NCBI GenBank assembly: GCA_023336205.1
Contig: JALQCR010000013.1
Span: forward strand, 99,481-163,480
Direction of reading: 5' to 3'
Origin: Pseudanabaena sp. Salubria-1
GTDB lineage: Bacteria > Cyanobacteriota > Cyanobacteriia > Pseudanabaenales > Pseudanabaenaceae
Length of the DNA: 64,000 bases
In this document: positions 17,921-26,026 of the stretch, piece by piece
Numbering within the stretch: position 1 is the first letter of the stretch
How the letters are laid out: the number at the start of each line of letters is the position of its first letter
The notes under the pieces: generated by a model
Told to the model about the DNA's origin: nothing
The model's database searches: none
Seen by the model: only the letters and a program-made list of their open reading frames with translations
Position numbers and translations under genes: made by a program

Positions 17921-18520
17921 ATGGAAGAGTATTTACAAGTTACTGAAGTTATCGATTGGCAGCATCCCGAAATTATCAAATGCTCCAAAAAAATCGCATC
18001 GGGACACAAGACTCCAGACGAGATCGCTAAAGCTTGCTTTGAATGGGTGCGAGACAATATCTTCCACAGTTTTGACTTTCAAATGAATCCTGTGACCTGT
18101 CGAGCGTCAGATGTTCTACAACACAAAACAGGCTACTGCTTCGCGAAGAGCCATTTACTAGCAGCCTTACTACGTGCAAACCAGATTCCAGCAGGATTTT
18201 GTTATCAGCGATTGAGCATTGATGATCGAGGTGCACCCTACAGTCTGCATGGGTTCAATGCCATCTACTTGCCCGAAATTGGTTGGTATCGAGTTGATGC
18301 TAGAGGTAATAAAGAAGGAGTCAACGCTCAATTTACCCCGCCAATTGAAAAGTTAGCTTACAAAACTCAATTACCAGAAGAAGCAGATTTTCAACTAATT
18401 TTTGCTGCACCTCTACAGATAGTTATAGAGGCGTTACAAGCTCAAACTACATGGGATGATATGCTGCATAACTTGCCAGATATTTCACTAGATTCCGCCA
18501 AGAATCATGGTTTATTATGA
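17921..18520 (+). CDS. Transglutaminase-like cysteine protease-fold protein
   Basis: 199 residues with the transglutaminase-like (Pfam Transglut_core) triad: Cys73 in TGYCFAKSHLLAALLR, His110 in SLHGFNAIYL, Asp126 in WYRVDARGN. No signal peptide or membrane helix, so it is cytoplasmic. Bacterial members are mostly peptidases or amide-bond hydrolases of unknown substrate. Its stop overlaps the start of the next gene (ATGA at 18517-18520), so the two are translated together. The IS30 copy ends 35 bp upstream of the ATG, which may affect expression. Confidence 0.87.
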   Translation: MEEYLQVTEVIDWQHPEIIKCSKKIASGHKTPDEIAKACFEWVRDNIFHSFDFQMNPVTCRASDVLQHKTGYCFAKSHLLAALLRANQIPAGFCYQRLSIDDRGAPYSLHGFNAIYLPEIGWYRVDARGNKEGVNAQFTPPIEKLAYKTQLPEEADFQLIFAAPLQIVIEALQAQTTWDDMLHNLPDISLDSAKNHGLL

Positions 18521-19149
18521 CTTTAAATTACCGATCACTGCCTTCAAAATTACCCAATCCTGATGCTCAAGGTGTAATCGTCGCACTGCATGGCTGGGGC
18601 GCGAATTGTGATGATCTGATCTCGCTTGCACCCATGGTCGGACTCGCCAATTATCAATGGATTTGTCCTGAAGCTCCCTTTAACCATCCGATGCCCAATG
18701 GCAAGATGTGGTATGACCTGCAAAGTCTCGACATTGAGGGCTTAGCAAAAAGCTGTGAACTACTCAGTCAGTTTCTTGAAGATCTACCAGCAATGACGGG
18801 CATCCCTTTAGAGAAAACATTTTTGTTAGGGTTTTCACAGGGTGGGGCAATGACCTTGGACGTTGGTTTGGTATTTCCCTTGGCAGGGTTGATAGCTCTG
18901 AGCGGCTACTTGCATATTACTGAAGAAGAATTGCAAGAACTTTCAGATCGATCATTCCCGCCTATTTTGATTGCTCATGGTACAGAGGATACAGTGGTTC
19001 CCATTGGTGTAGCTCGCAATACAAGAGAGGTCTTTGAGCGCTTGGGCGTAACCGTGGAATATGAGGAATATGAGATGTCCCATGAAATTCGTCCTGAAAC
19101 TTGCGATCGCATCCAAGAATTTATCTTGCAACACCAAAATAAGCTTTGA
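18517..19149 (+). CDS. Phospholipase/carboxylesterase family alpha/beta hydrolase
   Basis: 210 residues. Catalytic triad Ser107 (LLGFSQGGAM), Asp158 (HGTEDTVVP) and His189 (YEMSHEI), with the oxyanion motif VALHGWGAN near residue 23. The size and motifs match the bacterial carboxylesterase / acyl-protein thioesterase-like family (abhydrolase_2). It is cytoplasmic. The ATG overlaps the TGA of the transglutaminase-like gene by 4 nt, so the pair may act on a common substrate; which one is unknown. The stop codon lies in the left arm of a perfect palindromic terminator. Confidence 0.9.
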   Translation: MTLNYRSLPSKLPNPDAQGVIVALHGWGANCDDLISLAPMVGLANYQWICPEAPFNHPMPNGKMWYDLQSLDIEGLAKSCELLSQFLEDLPAMTGIPLEKTFLLGFSQGGAMTLDVGLVFPLAGLIALSGYLHITEEELQELSDRSFPPILIAHGTEDTVVPIGVARNTREVFERLGVTVEYEEYEMSHEIRPETCDRIQEFILQHQNKL

Positions 19150-19190
19150 TAAAAGTCAGCCGTTGGCTGACTTTTATCAAAGCTTATTTT
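19136..19190. terminator. Palindromic terminator over the carboxylesterase stop codon
   Basis: Arms AAAATAAGCTTTGATAAAAG + TCAGCC around GTT, perfect. The TGA stop of the upstream gene is inside the left arm. Confidence 0.82.
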
Positions 19191-19290
19191 TATAATTAGA
19201 ATTGCTACTTTTTTTGTTAATTACTAGTCAATTTTTGAGCTGACAGTGTATTGTTAAGATCTAAATAAATACTATATAAGGAGATATTGT

Positions 19291-19389
19291 ATGAATCTTT
19301 CAGACGGTCAAGTTTTTACCGCTTTGTTAGTCTCGCTTTTCCCCGCAGTAATGGCAGCCCTATTAGGTTCTGCTCTTTCCAATTCCTAG
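19291..19389 (+). CDS. psaM: Photosystem I reaction centre subunit PsaM
   Basis: A 32-residue protein, MNLSDGQVFTALLVSLFPAV and then MAALLGSALSNS, too short for most gene finders. PsaM proteins are 30-31 residues with a short polar N-terminus (LSDTQ or LTDTQ), a single membrane helix with a conserved Pro-Ala (LLPA), and a short tail; this fits, with FPA in place of LPA. AAGGAG lies 8 nt before the ATG. PsaM sits at the monomer interface of trimeric photosystem I. The C-terminus differs from the usual RLSTELYK ending, so some doubt remains. Confidence 0.75.
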   Translation: MNLSDGQVFTALLVSLFPAVMAALLGSALSNS

Positions 19390-19424
19390 TCATCATATCT
19401 ATTTTTACAGCCTAGAGGTTGCGA

Positions 19425-20006
19425 ATGGTTGCCAAACGAGACTTATCTCCACGTTTTTCTCCACAAGTACAAAAACAGACCCCGCGATCGCAGAGTCAGT
19501 ACGGGAGAAATCATGTCGTGAGTATGCATTCACGCAGCAGCCATTCTACCTCTGGCGCAAGCCTCGCACCCTCTAATATCGCTGGCAACTACAGTGAAGC
19601 TGTTGCTCAGAATGTCCATCGCAAAAAAGAACAGTATTATCGAGCAAAAGCAACTGAGTCAATTATAGTAATTGCCGTTAATGTTGCTCTTTCTATTGCT
19701 GCGATCGCGGCGATCACCAAATTACTCCCATATCAATCTTCACAAAAAGATCGTCTCGATGAGCTTACAACAGAGGTAAACTCGACCGAGCAACGGGTAA
19801 ATGGGTTGCGCGAAAAATTACCACAAGCTTTAAACTCTGGGAAGTCTCAGGAACTATCTTTGAGAAATCAGGGCTGGATCAAAAATAATCAAGTGACGAT
19901 TAAGCTCCTTGATCCGTCTGAAGTTGTCTCACCAAATACTGATAGCGATGGCGTAATGCCGACCACAACCACCGCCCAAAAGTATAACAATCGCCAAAAT
20001 CCATAA
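19425..20006 (+). CDS. Single-pass membrane protein with coiled coil, unknown function
   Basis: 193 residues from the ATG at 19425, which has AGAGG 8 nt upstream; a TTG 6 nt earlier is in frame but less likely. Residues 1-70 are basic and disordered (many Ser, Arg, Gln). One membrane helix is at about 77-98 (SIIVIAVNVALSIAAIAAIT), followed by a heptad-like segment (KDRLDELTTEVNSTEQRVNGL). It lies 35 bp after psaM in the same direction and may be co-transcribed. I do not recognise a named family; the design resembles cyanobacterial septum- or thylakoid-associated small proteins, but that is only a guess. Confidence 0.75.
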   Translation: MVAKRDLSPRFSPQVQKQTPRSQSQYGRNHVVSMHSRSSHSTSGASLAPSNIAGNYSEAVAQNVHRKKEQYYRAKATESIIVIAVNVALSIAAIAAITKLLPYQSSQKDRLDELTTEVNSTEQRVNGLREKLPQALNSGKSQELSLRNQGWIKNNQVTIKLLDPSEVVSPNTDSDGVMPTTTTAQKYNNRQNP

Positions 20007-20043
20007 ATAGAAATCGGCGCTAAGCGCCGATTTCTATTTATGG
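20001..20043. terminator. Bidirectional palindromic terminator shared by convergent genes
   Basis: CCATAAATAGAAATCGGCGC pairs perfectly with its complement around TAAGC. The stop codons of the plus-strand gene (TAA, 20004-20006) and of the minus-strand glycosyltransferase (TAG, 20034-20036) lie in opposite arms. Confidence 0.85.
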
Positions 20044-20246
20044 CGTTCTAACTCAATCAGACGGATTGCTAATAAAATTTCAGCTAACATTCTTTGCCAA
20101 GCATAATACCAACCTGCCCAACCATCCAAAATCCCACCTTTAAGAATCAGGCAGTAAAGCAAAATCACAATTGGCGCAATCACCTTTTGTTTGCGAAGGC
20201 GATCGCCAAAGCTTAATTCACTTTTTGGTGTAGCCAGTAATTTCTG
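20034..20246 (-). pseudogene. Glycosyltransferase family 2, C-terminal part (after IS1)
   Basis: This is the C-terminal end of the gene whose N-terminal part is at 21065-21633. After removing IS1 and one 8-bp duplication the frame continues as KLLATPKSELSFGDRLRKQK, then hydrophobic segments and GGILDGWAGWYYAWQRMLAE, a typical C-terminus of small cyanobacterial GT2 proteins. On its own it has no start signal. Confidence 0.82.
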
Positions 20247-21064
20247 GGTAGTCCTAAAAAGGAAAGGACGCACACGGAGGTAAAGAATCGTTGTAATGAT
20301 GAATAAAATTCCAAATGGCTCCAATGTGATTTTCCAATTTCTTAGAAAAAGATAAGGTCTTTCTAACTAGTCTTGATACTCGTTGACGTAACGTACAGTT
20401 GAATCTCTCAATATAGTTGGTCTTTCCCGTTTCTTTCCCGACAGCCCTATGACGTTTGCTGGGCAGGACAACTGGATAAGACGAATAGAAGTCAGTATAA
20501 ATAACCGCACATTGGCGATAGACGCTAGGCAACGATTCCCATAACTTCTGAGCTGATTCACCAGTGCGATCGCCTATATAACAACCGACAATTTCACGAG
20601 TCTCGGCATCAATGGCAAGCCATACCCACTGTTTATTGCCTTTGTCGTCCACAAAAGACCACAATTCATCCATCTGTATGGTCAAACGGCGTTTTGGTTT
20701 TGGTTCTACCTCCACCTGCTGAGGAACGTTTTCATATTTATGATTGACGTAACTTTGCAACCATCTCTCTGAGACCTTGAGGACTCTGGCAATTCCAGCT
20801 AGTGGGATTTTTTCTAGTAGTAGTTTCTCAAGAAGGTCATAAGTGTCTTGGGTACGCTCTGAAACTCTCTGCCACTGTGGATTTTCTACAAATTGACGAC
20901 CACAGTCCCGACATTTATAATTTTGTTTTCCATGTCGTGTACTGCCGTTTTTTACAACGGATACGGACTGGCAGGATGGACAGGATGGCCTTGCTTCTGA
21001 CATTACTTTACTTTGTATCAACTATCTGGATATTTTCCTACATCCTTTCCTTTTTAGGACTACC
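20247..21064 (-). mobile_element. IS1-family insertion sequence
   Basis: Inverted ends GGTAGTCCTAAAAAGGAAAG and complement; 818 bp. An 8-bp target duplication AATTTCTG is present at 20239-20246 and 21065-21072. One transposase gene fills it. It disrupts a family 2 glycosyltransferase gene. Confidence 0.95.
20254..21003 (-). CDS. IS1-family transposase (single-frame type)
   Basis: The frame opens at 21021, but MSEARPSCPSCQS at 21003 is the usual IS1 N-terminus. A zinc-ribbon (CPSCQSV and CRDCGRQF) is followed by an HTH (IPLAGIARVLKVSERWLQ) and the DDE core: Asp in QMDELWSFV, Asp in VIYTDFYSSY, Glu in TNYIERFNCTLRQRVSRL. It is one uninterrupted frame, not the two-frame InsA/InsB layout of classic IS1, as in many cyanobacterial and archaeal relatives. 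The stop codon lies in the terminal repeat. Confidence 0.92.
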   Translation of the reverse strand: MSEARPSCPSCQSVSVVKNGSTRHGKQNYKCRDCGRQFVENPQWQRVSERTQDTYDLLEKLLLEKIPLAGIARVLKVSERWLQSYVNHKYENVPQQVEVEPKPKRRLTIQMDELWSFVDDKGNKQWVWLAIDAETREIVGCYIGDRTGESAQKLWESLPSVYRQCAVIYTDFYSSYPVVLPSKRHRAVGKETGKTNYIERFNCTLRQRVSRLVRKTLSFSKKLENHIGAIWNFIHHYNDSLPPCASFPF

Positions 21065-21633
21065 AATTTCTGAGCTTCAATTAATAAGTAACGATCTTGT
21101 GCCCAAAGCCAACGACTTAATGATTTGCGATCGTCATGATTAATATAAGATTGAAGATTGCCAGACTTCCCATTCACTTGGAGCAGTTGTGTATGTCCAT
21201 CATTGATGTAAATAGATTTGTTTTTTCTAAATAGAACTTGACGAGGTGGCAACAAAGCAGCTCTCAGTGGTTTCCCAAATATACAATATCGAAATCGGGC
21301 AAAATATCCATCCAGTAATTCAGATTTTCCATCTTCCATTTTTGACTGAATTTCTTTAATTAATTCTTCCGACAATATATAATCAGCGTCAAGCGCAAGT
21401 ACCCATTCAGAACTGATATATTTCAATCCATAGTTCCATTGCTCTGTATGCGTATCAAAGTCTCGTTGCCAGACTTCTACTTGTGGATGACTAGTCAAAA
21501 TCTCCAGAGTCTCATCATCGCTAAAACTATCAATTACAACAATTTTTTTTGCCCAAGTTAATCGCTCTAATGTACGTCCAATATTTGGAGATTCATTATA
21601 AGTGAGAATTAATGGAGTAATTTGTTCTAGCAT
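21065..21633 (-). pseudogene. Glycosyltransferase family 2, N-terminal part (interrupted by IS1)
   Basis: Starts MLEQITPLILTYNE at 21633; the frame open to 21687 only reads through a palindrome. It has the GT2 fold signatures: nucleotide-binding ITPLILTYNE and VVIDSFSDDET, and a metal-binding Asp in ALDADYILS. Similar cyanobacterial proteins transfer sugars onto lipid or surface polysaccharide acceptors. IS1 entered after residue 189 or so; the C-terminal part is at 20034-20246. The gene is therefore probably inactive, although the catalytic half would still be translated. Confidence 0.87.
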
Positions 21634-21650
21634 CTTTAAGGCACTACGAT

Positions 21651-21697
21651 TTAATAGTTTTTGTGGCGCGGCAAAACCGCGCCACAAAAACTATTAA
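21651..21697. repeat. Palindrome TTAATAGTTTTTGTGGCGCG
   Basis: Perfect 21-bp arms around CAAAAC. The core TTTTTGTGGCGCGGC recurs in the palindrome at 25113-25149. It lies between two minus-strand genes and probably ends the Uma2 transcript. Confidence 0.75.
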
Positions 21698-21700
21698 AAT

Positions 21701-22264
21701 CTAATTTTCCATTTTTAACCAGCTAAATAGAGCTTCAACTGTTAGTTCCAAAGAAATGATTTCTAAACTGGGTAAGCGATCGCTATTTGTCATTAATACA
21801 GGTTGTTGATTTGGCTGAAATGTCAAAATACTGCGATCGCCAGGATCGATAAACCAGCCTAATTTACTGCCATTTTGAAGACTGTGTAAAATCTTGCCGA
21901 TAACTTGGCTTGCATTTTGATCAGGTGAGAGAACCTCAATAATCCAGTCTGGCGCAATATTAAAGTTGTCAGGAATTTCTCCATCTGCCAAAAATGGAAT
22001 ATTTTGCCACTCAAACACTGCAATATCTGGAACAATTGAACGACCATCAAAAGTACATCTTAGCTCTGGGAAAGCATAGGCAATTTTTTTGGCTTTTGTT
22101 AGTTGATTAACAACATTGCAGATTTCGTATTGTAAAAAACTATGTTTACCTTTTGGCATAATTTTTTGAGTAATTCTATTGTTGATATATTCGCTAGCAG
22201 GTTCAGTCTCTGGCAATTGCAGAAACGCATCTAAGGTTAGAGTTTTAACAGGTGTTGCGATCAT
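21701..22264 (-). CDS. Uma2-family (DUF820) PD-(D/E)xK nuclease-like protein
   Basis: 187 residues. Uma2 fold markers: N-terminal YINNRI...MPKGKHS, then the nuclease-like core VPDIAVFEW and APDWIIEVLSPDQNA, and a final beta region GWFIDPGDRSILTF. The Asp and Glu of PD...IEV fit the PD-(D/E)xK active site. These proteins are expanded in cyanobacteria in tens of copies and their role is not established. A second member is at 35186-35959. No toxin-antitoxin partner is visible beside it. Confidence 0.92.
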   Translation of the reverse strand: MIATPVKTLTLDAFLQLPETEPASEYINNRITQKIMPKGKHSFLQYEICNVVNQLTKAKKIAYAFPELRCTFDGRSIVPDIAVFEWQNIPFLADGEIPDNFNIAPDWIIEVLSPDQNASQVIGKILHSLQNGSKLGWFIDPGDRSILTFQPNQQPVLMTNSDRLPSLEIISLELTVEALFSWLKMEN

Positions 22265-22289
22265 AATATTTAGTTGTTTTAGAATATTT

Positions 22290-23489
22290 TTAGGCTAAAG
22301 CAATAAACTCATTGACGATTGCTTGATAAATTGTAACAAGTTGAGCACTGATAGATTGCCAACTATAGTTTTCAGCAATAATTTGTTGAGTTTTTAGTCT
22401 ACTGAATAGATCGTTGTCAAAATTTTGAAAGAAATTTTCTAATGCTGTCACGATCGCATTAATCTCTAATTTAGTGACATAGCCGATCGCTTGTTCTTTT
22501 ACCATAGGTGCGATCGCAACTCCATCAGTAATTAGCACTGGCATACCAGCTGCGAGAGCCTCAATCGCAGCGATACCAAAGTTCTCGGAATGAGAAGTGA
22601 GCGTAAAAAGATCCGAGCCTTGGAGATAGAGATTTTTGATTTCGCCTTCTACAAAGCCCACTAGATGAGCGCGATCGCTAAAGCTATGAGTTACTAATAA
22701 ATCTTGAATCTGTTGTACATAATCAGGTTCACCACTACCTGCGATTACTAAAGCAAAATTATATTCTTTTAATTTACCCAGAGACTCGATTAGATATTCC
22801 AATCCTTTTTTGGGATGGATACGGGACATAAAAAGAAGAATAGGGCAGAGATCAGGAATTTGTAGAAGTTCGTGTAGTTGAGATTGAGCATCGGGAATTA
22901 GAGTCGGGATCTGCACTCCCAAAGGCAAAATAAAACTAGAAATATTTAACTTTAATAGATTGAATTCTTCTTGTTCTTGCTGCGTTGTGAAATGGAGCGA
23001 TTGACTATGCAATAAATTGGAACGTTCAATCACATTCAGATATATCTGCTTGCGGAGCTTACTTTGCTGCAACGACCATTTGCATAGCAGTCCATGGGGC
23101 GTATTTATATAGGGAACTTTCTGAATACGGGCGATCGCCATCGCTACCGTTGAAGCATAGGAAAAGATTGCATGTACATGGACTAGATCGTATTCATTGA
23201 TATGTTGCCATAGCCAAGTTGTCAGCGATCGAGAAAAGGCAAACTCACGTATAGCATTGATATTTGGTGAAAATCTGGGAAAGAAACGAATCGGTATATT
23301 TCTATATTCTGCAAGCTGATCAGTCAACTTGTATAGAGGCACATCTAGCAAGTCTTTGCCATTATCGTTAGTGGTGGCAATTTCTGCATCGATACCTTGC
23401 GATCGCAAAGCACCTACTATTTCAATCACAGCTTGGCTTGTCCCTCCGCGCACTGAAGCTACCGAAGGAATAATATGAAGGACATTCAA
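22290..23489 (-). CDS. Family 4 glycosyltransferase
   Basis: 399 residues with two Rossmann-like halves. N-terminal: LHIIPSVASVRGGTSQAVIE and HVHAIFSYAST. C-terminal donor-binding half: LFMSRIHPKKGLEYLIE, VIAGSGE and the E-x7-E motif near ENFGIAAIEALAAGMPV. It likely adds a sugar from a nucleotide donor during surface polysaccharide synthesis. The only usable start is TTG at 23489, which overlaps the TGA of the upstream cupredoxin gene (TTGA), so translation is probably coupled to that gene. The IS30 insertion in the cupredoxin gene may therefore reduce expression. Confidence 0.9.
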   Translation of the reverse strand: MNVLHIIPSVASVRGGTSQAVIEIVGALRSQGIDAEIATTNDNGKDLLDVPLYKLTDQLAEYRNIPIRFFPRFSPNINAIREFAFSRSLTTWLWQHINEYDLVHVHAIFSYASTVAMAIARIQKVPYINTPHGLLCKWSLQQSKLRKQIYLNVIERSNLLHSQSLHFTTQQEQEEFNLLKLNISSFILPLGVQIPTLIPDAQSQLHELLQIPDLCPILLFMSRIHPKKGLEYLIESLGKLKEYNFALVIAGSGEPDYVQQIQDLLVTHSFSDRAHLVGFVEGEIKNLYLQGSDLFTLTSHSENFGIAAIEALAAGMPVLITDGVAIAPMVKEQAIGYVTKLEINAIVTALENFFQNFDNDLFSRLKTQQIIAENYSWQSISAQLVTIYQAIVNEFIALA

Positions 23490-23751
23490 TCTACTACACT
23501 AGGTTGAATTGTGATAAGACCTCGCATTCCTGCTTCTGTATGACCAGCGATCGCGCAATGTAATTCGTAAGTACCAGACTTAATCGGGATAAAAGTCCAT
23601 GCAGCATTTGTATTCGGACGTAATTCTAATTCGCGAATATTGCCTTTAACTTCCACATTGCCTGCCACCACATTTTGTGTCCAGACCGCATCAGCAAAAT
23701 CTTTACTAGTAAAATAATGCTTCATCCCACTGGTGTTACTTAGCAATAACT
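23486..23751 (-). pseudogene. Cupredoxin, C-terminal part (after IS30)
   Basis: Holds the copper-binding half of a type 1 copper protein: a first His in GMKHYFTS, and the loop YELHCAIAGHTEAGM with Cys, His and Met ligands. It joins in frame to the part at 24839-25067 after removal of IS30 and one ACT duplication (FESGKRYK + LLLSNTSGMKHYF). No start of its own. Confidence 0.87.
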
Positions 23752-24838
23752 CGCCAATTCAAGGATGAAATGCAACGGGTTCTGATGAAGCAAAGAATAC
23801 TTCGTAAGGAGTACGATAGTCAAGTGATTTTCTGGGTCTGTGATTGATCAAATTCACTGCCTTCTGAAAGTCCTCTTCTTTCACGATTTTAAAGTTTGTA
23901 CTTTTGGGATAGAACTCTCTAATTAATCCATTGGTGTGTTCATTCAATCCACGTTCCCATGAATGATATGGATTCGCAAAGAAGGTCTCTAGTTTCAATC
24001 TTTCAGATAGCTTCTCATGCCCACAGAATTCTCTTCCATTATCAAAGGTCATTGTCTTTCGAGATGTTGATTCTATAGGCTCAAATAGATTGAATGTCAC
24101 TCTGTTTATCTCATCCATCGTCTTGTTCTTAGCTAGTCCAGCAAGTAAATACTTCGATGCTTTATCAACATGCGTAACTACGATACCTGTGTGGTTGCAC
24201 CCGATTACCGTATCACTTTCCCAATGTCCAATCTCTGTTTTTAAATCTGCAATCTTCGGTCGATTCTCTATCCCTACCCTATTGGGAATGCCACCTCGCT
24301 TCTGATGGCGACCTTTGCGCCTTCGTTGCTTTTGCTTCTGCCTCAGATATTGTTGATATATTCCCATCTCTTGATGGTTTGCATAGATCATCAGATAAAT
24401 CGTCTCATAGCTGATTTTACCTAGCCCCTCCCTTTCCATTCTCCCTGCTAGTTGCTCTGGGCTGTGGTGTTGCTCTAACCGTTGTTTGACTTCGGCGATC
24501 GTCTCAGCACTGATGCTCTGAAATCTTACCTTTGCTTGTTTCCGTCTTGCTTTCATCAGGGCAACCGCAGTATCTGGCAAATAGCCAATCTGTCGCTCGT
24601 CTGTATTGCGCGATAACTCTCTTGAAATCGTACTTTTGTTTCGCTTCAAGCGACGACCTATCTCTGATACAGATAATTGCTCAATTACTCTTAGTTTATA
24701 CAGTTCACTTCTTTCTGTGGTGGTAAGATGGACAAAGCTCATGAGGGTATCCTAATTATTGTGATTAATATCAGAATATCCTTATGAGTCCCTTTACGCA
24801 AAGATCTCTAGGTGTTGCATTTCATCCTTGAATTGGCG
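23752..24838 (-). mobile_element. IS30-family element, copy 2 (intact)
   Basis: Inverted ends CGCCAATTCAAGGATGAAAT and complement, 1087 bp, with an ACT target duplication at 23749-23751 and 24839-24841. Transposase intact. It splits the cupredoxin gene. Confidence 0.95.
23759..24742 (-). CDS. IS30-family transposase, intact
   Basis: 327 residues. N-terminal HTH (LSVSEIGRRLKRNKSTISRE), then the DDE catalytic core: Asp in HWESDTVIG, Asp in TFDNGREF, Glu in ERGLNEHTNGLIREF with the following R. This copy is complete, so it could move itself and also mobilise the frameshifted copy at 16801-17885. Confidence 0.95.
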   Translation of the reverse strand: MSFVHLTTTERSELYKLRVIEQLSVSEIGRRLKRNKSTISRELSRNTDERQIGYLPDTAVALMKARRKQAKVRFQSISAETIAEVKQRLEQHHSPEQLAGRMEREGLGKISYETIYLMIYANHQEMGIYQQYLRQKQKQRRRKGRHQKRGGIPNRVGIENRPKIADLKTEIGHWESDTVIGCNHTGIVVTHVDKASKYLLAGLAKNKTMDEINRVTFNLFEPIESTSRKTMTFDNGREFCGHEKLSERLKLETFFANPYHSWERGLNEHTNGLIREFYPKSTNFKIVKEEDFQKAVNLINHRPRKSLDYRTPYEVFFASSEPVAFHP

Positions 24839-25067
24839 ACTTATAACGTTTACCAGATTCAAAGGTGAAGCGATCGGGGAAGAATTTTAGCTCGTTGGCA
24901 TTGTTACTCAGACTAACTTTAACTTCGATCGCAGTTTGTTTTGTGAAATCTACTGCTGCTAATTTGACTGGTGCGGCGATCGCCAAATTGGGACTAACCA
25001 CCAAAAAGCAAATTGCAAATATCCAAATACTCAAAACTTGGCTAAAAATTTTGAAGGTGTGACGCAT
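24839..25067 (-). pseudogene. Cupredoxin, N-terminal part with signal peptide (interrupted by IS30)
   Basis: The ATG at 25067 has GAGAGAGG 5 nt upstream. A signal peptide (TFKIFSQVLSIWIFAICFLV, then NLAIA-AP) sends it to the periplasm or thylakoid lumen. The mature part begins the cupredoxin beta sandwich (IEVKVSLSNNANELKFFPDR). The insertion removes all copper ligands from this fragment, so the gene is null. The whole protein would have been an exported small blue copper or copper-binding protein. Confidence 0.86.
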
Positions 25068-25112
25068 ATATACCTCTCTCAAAAAACTAACAGAAGGATG
25101 CTGCAAGAACCA

Positions 25113-25147
25113 ATTTTTTGTGGCGCGGCGAAGCCGCGCCACAAAAA

Positions 25148-25149
<2 letters not shown>
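25113..25149. terminator. Palindromic terminator downstream of fabG
   Basis: Arms TTTTTGTGGCGCGGC around GAA, perfect. The fabG stop (TAA) is at its right edge; the T-run reads correctly for minus-strand transcripts. Confidence 0.75.
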
Positions 25150-25956
<807 letters not shown>

Positions 25957-25985
25957 ACAGTTTAACGATTTGAGTGTCACTTAAC

Positions 25986-26026
25986 ACATAAAAACAGGCT
26001 GTGCCAAGCACAGCCTGTTTTTATGT
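25986..26026. terminator. Palindromic terminator over the TPR gene stop codon
   Basis: ACATAAAAACAGGCTGTGC pairs perfectly with its complement around CAA. The TAA of the TPR gene (minus strand) lies in the right arm. Confidence 0.83.

Noticed and set aside
20802..21143. Plus-strand frame across IS1 and the glycosyltransferase
   Set aside because: Shadow of the transposase on the opposite strand, crossing the IS boundary.
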